26,690 nt of DNA. Origin: JAAYZK01 sp964535025. Its GTDB lineage: Bacteria; Planctomycetota; Phycisphaerae; SM23-33; FEN-1343. Both the position numbers and the translations under genes were made by a program. The stretch spans positions 1 through 26,690 of the forward strand of contig CAZHRW010000078.1 of the NCBI GenBank assembly GCA_964535025.1, in the 5' to 3' direction. Shown here in pieces: positions 22,262 to 26,690 of the stretch. The notes under the pieces are model-generated. The model saw only the letters and a list, made by a program, of their open reading frames with translations, did not search any database and had not been told where the DNA came from. Numbering within the stretch: the stretch's first letter is position 1; every line of letters starts with the position of its first letter.

Positions 22262-23407
22262 ATGGCGACGATTCACATTGACCGGCTGCTGGAGACCTGC
22301 ATCAAGCGGGATGCCAGCGACTTGCACCTGGCCGTCGGACGGCCGCCGTGCCTGCGTCTCCACGGGCGGCTGCGTTCGCTGGAAACGAAGGTCCTCGAGC
22401 CGGAGGACACGGTTGCCCTGATGAAGGCGATCACCCCCGAGCGCTGCCAGCAGGAGCTGCAGGAGGTCGGCGGGACGGATTTCGGCTTCGCCTACGGCGA
22501 CGCCGGCCGGTTCCGCGTGTCGGTCTTCCAGCAGAAGGGCAACGTCGGCCTGGTCCTGCGTCTGATCCCGTCGCGAATCCTCACCTTCGAGCAGATCGGG
22601 CTGCCGCCGATCGTCAAGAGCCTCTGTCGGCGTCCGCGCGGGTTGTTCCTGGTGACCGGGCCGACCGGGTCGGGTAAGACGACGACGCTGGCGACGATGG
22701 TCGACTACGTCAACATGATGTTCGACAAGCACATCATCACTGTCGAGGACCCGATCGAGTACTACCACAACCACAAGATGTCGGTGATCAACCAGCGCGA
22801 GGTGGGCGTGGACGTGCCGAGCTTTGCCGAAGCCCTCCGGCGCTCCCTGCGTATGGACCCCGACGTGATCCTCGTCGGCGAGCTGCGCGACCTGGAGACG
22901 ATCGAGGCGGCCCTGCGGGCGGCCGAGACGGGCCACCTGGTGTTCGGCACGCTGCACACGACCAGCGCGCACGGCACGGTGACGCGTATCATCGACATCT
23001 TCCCGGTCAACCAGCAGGAGCAGATCCGCGTGCAGTTGGCCTCGTCGCTGATCGCGGTGCTCTGCCAGGCCCTGATGCCCCGCGCCGACGTGCGGGGGAT
23101 GATCGCCGCCTTCGAGTTCATGGTGGTCACCCACGCCATCGGCAACCTGATCCGCGAGAACAAGGTGTTCCGCATTCCCAGCTCGATTCAGACGGGCAGG
23201 AAGCTGGGCATGCGGCTGCTGGACGATCACCTCTTCCAGTTGTTCAGCGAAGGGAAGATCTCCAGCGAAGACGCCCTCGACCGCAGCCACAGCCCCGGCG
23301 AACTGCAGGAGAAGATCGAGCTGTTCAACAAGGGCCAGTTTACCCTTGACGACGACGGCCAGATCGATCCCAACGCCGTCGGCGAAGACCAACTGAAGAA
23401 GGGATAG
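22262..23407 (+). CDS. pilT: PilT-family pilus retraction ATPase
   Basis: A 381-residue ATPase of the PilT type, which disassembles type IV pili and drives twitching. GGGAG lies six bases before the ATG. It has the short PilT N-terminal PAS-like domain beginning with IDRLLETCIKRDASDLHL, where RDASDLHL is the hallmark. Next come Walker A GPTGSGKTTT (Lys139), the aspartate box TVEDPIEYYH, and the Walker B region DPDVILVGELRD (Glu207). The C-terminal retraction motif reads AIGNLIRE (292-299) where textbook PilT has AIRNLIRE, so one conserved Arg is Gly294. A roughly 30-residue acidic tail follows. Three bases separate it from the next ATPase gene. Its presence argues for a true dynamic pilus and not only a secretion pseudopilus. 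Confidence 0.94.
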   Translation: MATIHIDRLLETCIKRDASDLHLAVGRPPCLRLHGRLRSLETKVLEPEDTVALMKAITPERCQQELQEVGGTDFGFAYGDAGRFRVSVFQQKGNVGLVLRLIPSRILTFEQIGLPPIVKSLCRRPRGLFLVTGPTGSGKTTTLATMVDYVNMMFDKHIITVEDPIEYYHNHKMSVINQREVGVDVPSFAEALRRSLRMDPDVILVGELRDLETIEAALRAAETGHLVFGTLHTTSAHGTVTRIIDIFPVNQQEQIRVQLASSLIAVLCQALMPRADVRGMIAAFEFMVVTHAIGNLIRENKVFRIPSSIQTGRKLGMRLLDDHLFQLFSEGKISSEDALDRSHSPGELQEKIELFNKGQFTLDDDGQIDPNAVGEDQLKKG

Positions 23408-23410
23408 CCC

Positions 23411-25168
23411 ATGGCGGCCATGGAAAAGCTCGACATCGGCCAGCTCCGCGGCCGTCCGCTTGGCCGGATCCTGGTGAAATTGCGGAAGGTCAGCCGCGAT
23501 CAGGTCCAGGAAGGCCTGGAGGTCCAGAAGGCCAAGGGCGGCCCGCTGGGGCAGATCCTGGTCGACCTGGGCTATATCGACGACGACACCCGGGCGATGG
23601 CCCTGGGCTACCAGGCCGGGATGGAGTGGGTCGACCTGGAGAAGCTCGATCTGGCCGAGGACGTCGTCCAGCAGATTCCCGCCCAGATGGCCACGGCCTA
23701 CAAGGTGATCCCCATCGCCTATGACGCCGACGCCCATCACCTGACGGTGGCGCTGTCGTCGCCGGACAACTTCCGGGCCGTCGACGATCTGCGCACGCTG
23801 ATGGGCTTCGACGTCACTGCGAAGGTCGCCGCGACGTCGGCCCTGGACCGGGCGTTGTCGCTGTATTACGACGTCGGCGCGGGCGATTCGATCGCCGACC
23901 TGATCAACGAGCTGGCCGAAGACACGGAACTGGGCCAGCTGGAGGGCCGCGGCGAGAGCATCGACCAGGAGACCATCCGCAACGCCGCCGACGCCAACCC
24001 CGTCAAGCGGCTGCTCAACACGGTGCTGCTGCAGGCGATCCGCGATAAGGCCTCCGACATCCACTTCGAGCCGTTCGAGGACGAGTTCAAGATGCGCTAC
24101 CGGATCGACGGGATGCTCTACGAGATGCTCCCGCCGCCCAAGCACATCGCCGTGGCCATCGCCAGCCGCATCAAGGTCATGGCCGAACTGGACATCGCCG
24201 AACGCCGTCTGCCCCAGGACGGGCGGATCGAGCTGGTCATCGACGGCAACCCCGTCGACCTCCGCGTGGCGGTCCTGCCCACGATGTTCGGCGAAAGCGT
24301 CGTGCTCCGCGTGCTGGACCGCACGCAGGTGAGCCTGGACCTGGAGCGGATCGGGTTCCGTTCGGACGACCTGGAGACCTTCCGCCGCCTGATCCACCAG
24401 CCCAACGGGATCATCATCGTCACCGGCCCGACCGGGTCGGGCAAGACGACGACGCTGTACGCGGCCCTGCAGGAGCTCAACACGGTCGAGCGGAAGATCC
24501 TCACCAGCGAGGACCCCGTCGAGTACGACCTCGACGGGCTCATCCAGGTGCAGATCAACTCGGACATCGGCTTGACGTTCGCCCGGTGCCTGCGGCACTT
24601 CCTGCGGCAGGACCCCGACATCATCCTCGTCGGCGAGATCCGCGACCTGGAGACGGCGAAGATCGCCGTCGAGTCGTCCCTGACGGGCCACCTGGTGCTC
24701 ACGACCCTCCACACCAACGACGCGCCGTCGACGATCGCGCGGCTGGTCGACCTGGGGCTGGAGCCGTTCCTGCTGACCGCGACGGTCGAAGCCATTGTCG
24801 CCCAGCGGCTTGTGCGCCGGATCTGCACGCGGTGCAAGGAGCAGTTCACCCCGACCGAGGAGATGCTGCGGGAACTTGAGCTGAAGCCGGAAGACGTCGA
24901 AGGCCGAACGTTCTACCGCGGGGCCGGCTGCGACTACTGTCGCGGGACGGGCTACCGGGGACGTCTGGCGCTGTTCGAGATCTTCCTGCTGGACGATAAC
25001 ATCCGCGATCTGATCATGAACAGCGCCTCGACGAACGTCCTCCGCGAAGCCGCCCGCAAGCGCGGGATGCGCACGCTGCGGGAGTCGGGGCTAATGTCGA
25101 TCTATGACGGCGACACCACGATTGAGGAAGTGGTGGCCCAGACGGTGATGGAAGGGATTGTGGACTAG
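23411..25168 (+). CDS. PilB/GspE-family assembly ATPase, second copy
   Basis: A 585-residue paralogue of the first assembly ATPase, starting three bases after the PilT stop with AAGAAGGG about eight bases upstream. An MshEN-type N-terminal domain (about 15-160) has the repeated LGQILVDLGYIDDD pattern. The core has Walker A GPTGSGKTTT (Lys345), SEDPVEYDLDG, and Walker B RQDPDIILVGEIRD (Glu409), followed by GHLVLTTLHTND. Zinc site Cys pairs are CTRCKEQ and CDYCRGTGYRGR. All motifs look intact, so both assembly ATPases may be active. Two assembly motors beside one platform protein suggests either a type IV pilus plus a type II-like pseudopilus, or two motors with different timing. Confidence 0.94.
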   Translation: MAAMEKLDIGQLRGRPLGRILVKLRKVSRDQVQEGLEVQKAKGGPLGQILVDLGYIDDDTRAMALGYQAGMEWVDLEKLDLAEDVVQQIPAQMATAYKVIPIAYDADAHHLTVALSSPDNFRAVDDLRTLMGFDVTAKVAATSALDRALSLYYDVGAGDSIADLINELAEDTELGQLEGRGESIDQETIRNAADANPVKRLLNTVLLQAIRDKASDIHFEPFEDEFKMRYRIDGMLYEMLPPPKHIAVAIASRIKVMAELDIAERRLPQDGRIELVIDGNPVDLRVAVLPTMFGESVVLRVLDRTQVSLDLERIGFRSDDLETFRRLIHQPNGIIIVTGPTGSGKTTTLYAALQELNTVERKILTSEDPVEYDLDGLIQVQINSDIGLTFARCLRHFLRQDPDIILVGEIRDLETAKIAVESSLTGHLVLTTLHTNDAPSTIARLVDLGLEPFLLTATVEAIVAQRLVRRICTRCKEQFTPTEEMLRELELKPEDVEGRTFYRGAGCDYCRGTGYRGRLALFEIFLLDDNIRDLIMNSASTNVLREAARKRGMRTLRESGLMSIYDGDTTIEEVVAQTVMEGIVD

Positions 25169-25196
25169 CGCCCTTCCGTAACGCAGGAGTGACCAG

Positions 25197-26453
25197 ATGG
25201 CCACGTTTGCCTACGAAGCGATGAACAGTGTCGGCCAGGCCGTCAAAGGCGAGGTCGAAGCCACGGGCAAGGAGGAAGCCGTCGCCAAGATCCGGGCGAT
25301 GGGCAACTTCCCCACGAAGGTCCGCGAGAAATCGGCCCCCGCCAAGGCCCGCGCCAAGGGCGGTCGCAAGGACGCCCCGACCAGCGCCACCCCGCGCCGC
25401 CGCGCCGCCGGGCGGGTGCGGGTCAAGCAGTTGACCACCTTCACCCGCCAGTTGTCCACCCTGCAGGACGCCGGGCTGCCGATCCTGCGGAGCCTGCGGA
25501 TCCTCGAGCAGCAGCAGAAGCCCGGCTCGCTGCGGAACGCGTTGAAGTACGTCGCCGAGGACGTCGAGTCCGGCGCCACGCTCAGCGAGGCGATGGCCAA
25601 GCACCCCAAGGCGTTCGACCGCCTCTACACCAACATGGTCCAGGCCGGCGAGGCCGGCGGCGTGCTGGACATCATCCTCCAGCGCCTGGCCGACTTCATG
25701 GAACGCGCCCAGGAGCTCCGCCGCAAGGTGATCGGCGCGATGATCTACCCGACCGCCGTCATCAGCTTCGCGGTGTTGATCGTCACGGGCATCATGTACT
25801 TCGTGATCCCGCGGTTCGAGAAGATCTTCGAGGACTTCGACACCGAGCTGCCCCAGCTGACCGAGATCCTGCTGACGATCTCGCGGTGGATCACCGGCGG
25901 CGGGTGGATGGTGATCCTGCTGTCGCCGATCGGCTTTGTCCTGCTGGCCAAGCTGATTCGCCAGAGCCAGGGCGGCCGCTACGTGATGGACAGCCTCAAG
26001 ATGAACATCCCGGTCATGGGGCAGATCGTCTCGAAGTCGTCCATCAGCCGTTTCAGCCGGACGCTCGGGACGCTGCTGGCCGCCGGCGTGCCGATCCTCG
26101 AGGCGCTGAACATCACCCGCGACACCGTCGGCAACGAGGTCTACGCCAAGGCGATGGGGCAGGTCCACGACGCCATCCGCGAGGGCGAGAGCTTCGCCGG
26201 GCCGCTCCGCCAGGCCCGCGTCGTCGACGCCATGGTCGTCAACATGATCGACGTCGGCGAGGAGACCGGCGACCTCGACAAGATGCTCATGAAGATCGCC
26301 GACAACTACGACAACGAGGTCCAGGCCCTCGTGGACGCCCTGGTGAGCCTGCTCGAACCGGTGATGGTGATCGTCCTCGGCGTGATCGTCGGCTTCATCG
26401 TCATCGCCCTGTTCCTGCCCCTGGTCAAGCTCATCACCGAGCTGACCGGCTGA
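25197..26453 (+). CDS. pilC: PilC/GspF inner-membrane platform protein
   Basis: A 418-residue polytopic protein that links the assembly ATPase to pilin extraction. AGGAG lies eight bases before the ATG. It opens MATFAYEAMNSVGQAVKGEV, the normal GspF/PilC beginning. Two GspF helical domains follow: the first starts LTTFTRQLSTLQDAGLPILR (about 79-98), the second begins near FSRTLGTLLAAGVPILEAL (about 285). Hydrophobic segments lie at about 181-205, 238-255 and 389-412. Between the N-terminal unit and the first domain is a basic Lys/Arg/Ala-rich linker (about 43-75), longer and more charged than I would expect. It follows the second ATPase by 28 bases and precedes the prepilin by 25. Confidence 0.94.
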   Translation: MATFAYEAMNSVGQAVKGEVEATGKEEAVAKIRAMGNFPTKVREKSAPAKARAKGGRKDAPTSATPRRRAAGRVRVKQLTTFTRQLSTLQDAGLPILRSLRILEQQQKPGSLRNALKYVAEDVESGATLSEAMAKHPKAFDRLYTNMVQAGEAGGVLDIILQRLADFMERAQELRRKVIGAMIYPTAVISFAVLIVTGIMYFVIPRFEKIFEDFDTELPQLTEILLTISRWITGGGWMVILLSPIGFVLLAKLIRQSQGGRYVMDSLKMNIPVMGQIVSKSSISRFSRTLGTLLAAGVPILEALNITRDTVGNEVYAKAMGQVHDAIREGESFAGPLRQARVVDAMVVNMIDVGEETGDLDKMLMKIADNYDNEVQALVDALVSLLEPVMVIVLGVIVGFIVIALFLPLVKLITELTG

Positions 26454-26478
26454 CCGGACAACCGAAAGGCAACGCACC

Positions 26479-26690
26479 ATGACACGCCACACACGCACGC
26501 GACCGGCCGGCGGGTTCACGATCGTCGAGCTGCTGATCGTCGTCGCCATCATCGCCCTGCTGGCCAGCATCCTCCTGCCGGCCCTCGGCAAGGCCCGCGA
26601 CCTCGCACGCGCCAGGGCCACCGGCGTACGCGTGCAGACGCTCGCCCAGGCCTGCGAAAGCTTCAAGCAGGACCACGGCGCCTACCCGGG
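26479..26690 (+). CDS. Type IV prepilin / pseudopilin (5' part, runs off window)
   Basis: The window ends inside this gene after 70 codons. From the ATG at 26479 a short basic leader (MTRHTRTRPAGG) precedes the class III signal: cleavage expected between Gly12 and Phe13, with Glu17 at mature position +5 (GFTIVELLIVV), then a hydrophobic helix to about residue 36. The following LGKARDLARARA and CESFKQDHGAYP are typical of GspG/planctomycete pseudopilins. It would be cleaved and N-methylated by a prepilin peptidase, which is not in this window, and polymerised by the machinery encoded just upstream. AAAGG lies about ten bases before the start. The C-terminus and subtype cannot be read. Confidence 0.88.
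   Translation, partial: MTRHTRTRPAGGFTIVELLIVVAIIALLASILLPALGKARDLARARATGVRVQTLAQACESFKQDHGAYP

Overview
The window is GC-rich double-stranded bacterial DNA, densely coded, with GC-rich third codon positions that create long shadow reading frames on the opposite strand. I see 20 genes I can support. The gene content points to a planctomycete, probably of the Phycisphaerae type. Evidence for this: a pair of small Cys-rich proteins of a kind I associate with planctomycetes, a secreted beta-helix/LamG protein, an ECF sigma factor paired with a single-span membrane protein, an RDD protein with a large extracytoplasmic N-terminus, and a GspE/PilT/GspE/GspF/prepilin cluster. The assignment rests on protein family style, not on a marker gene. 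No tRNA, rRNA, CRISPR array, transposase or phage gene was seen. Five of the 20 starts are non-ATG (TTG at 209, 11724 and 16647; GTG at 9399 and 13429).

Region 1 (1-6000, plus strand) has a probable promoter followed by two tandem Na+/phosphate cotransporter paralogues with PhoU-like C-termini, then a cytoplasmic family 3 glycoside hydrolase. Region 2 (6001-14055, plus strand) is a tightly packed run: a single-domain response regulator, a double-domain M16 peptidase lipoprotein, a cyclodeaminase/cyclohydrolase-fold protein, two small CxxC proteins, a lipoprotein, an RDD-domain membrane protein and a LysE-type exporter. Several neighbours overlap by 4 nt or are separated by only a few bases, so this looks like one transcription unit that couples an envelope module to folate one-carbon-type and metal-binding proteins.

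Region 3 (14057-16647, minus strand) is a compact operon: an ECF sigma factor, a small single-span membrane protein that is a candidate anti-sigma factor, and a four-span membrane protein whose extracytoplasmic C-terminus resembles the C-terminal part of GspG-type pseudopilins. It converges on the LysE gene with one base between stop codons. It diverges from Region 4 (16825-20130), a large secreted right-handed beta-helix protein with a C-terminal LamG-like domain, probably acting on or binding polysaccharide.

Region 5 (about 20149-26690, plus strand) opens with the best sigma-70-like promoter in the window and a leader of roughly 235 nt. It then encodes a type IV pilus / type II secretion-like machine: a PilB/GspE assembly ATPase, a PilT retraction-type ATPase, a second PilB/GspE ATPase, a PilC/GspF inner-membrane platform protein and the start of a prepilin that runs off the window end.

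I found no clear-cut new defence or mobile system. The most interesting candidates are the sigma / membrane-protein / pseudopilin-like operon, the paired Cys-rich proteins behind the cyclodeaminase gene, the divergence of the tandem phosphate transporters at a transport motif, and the structured leader of the pilus operon.
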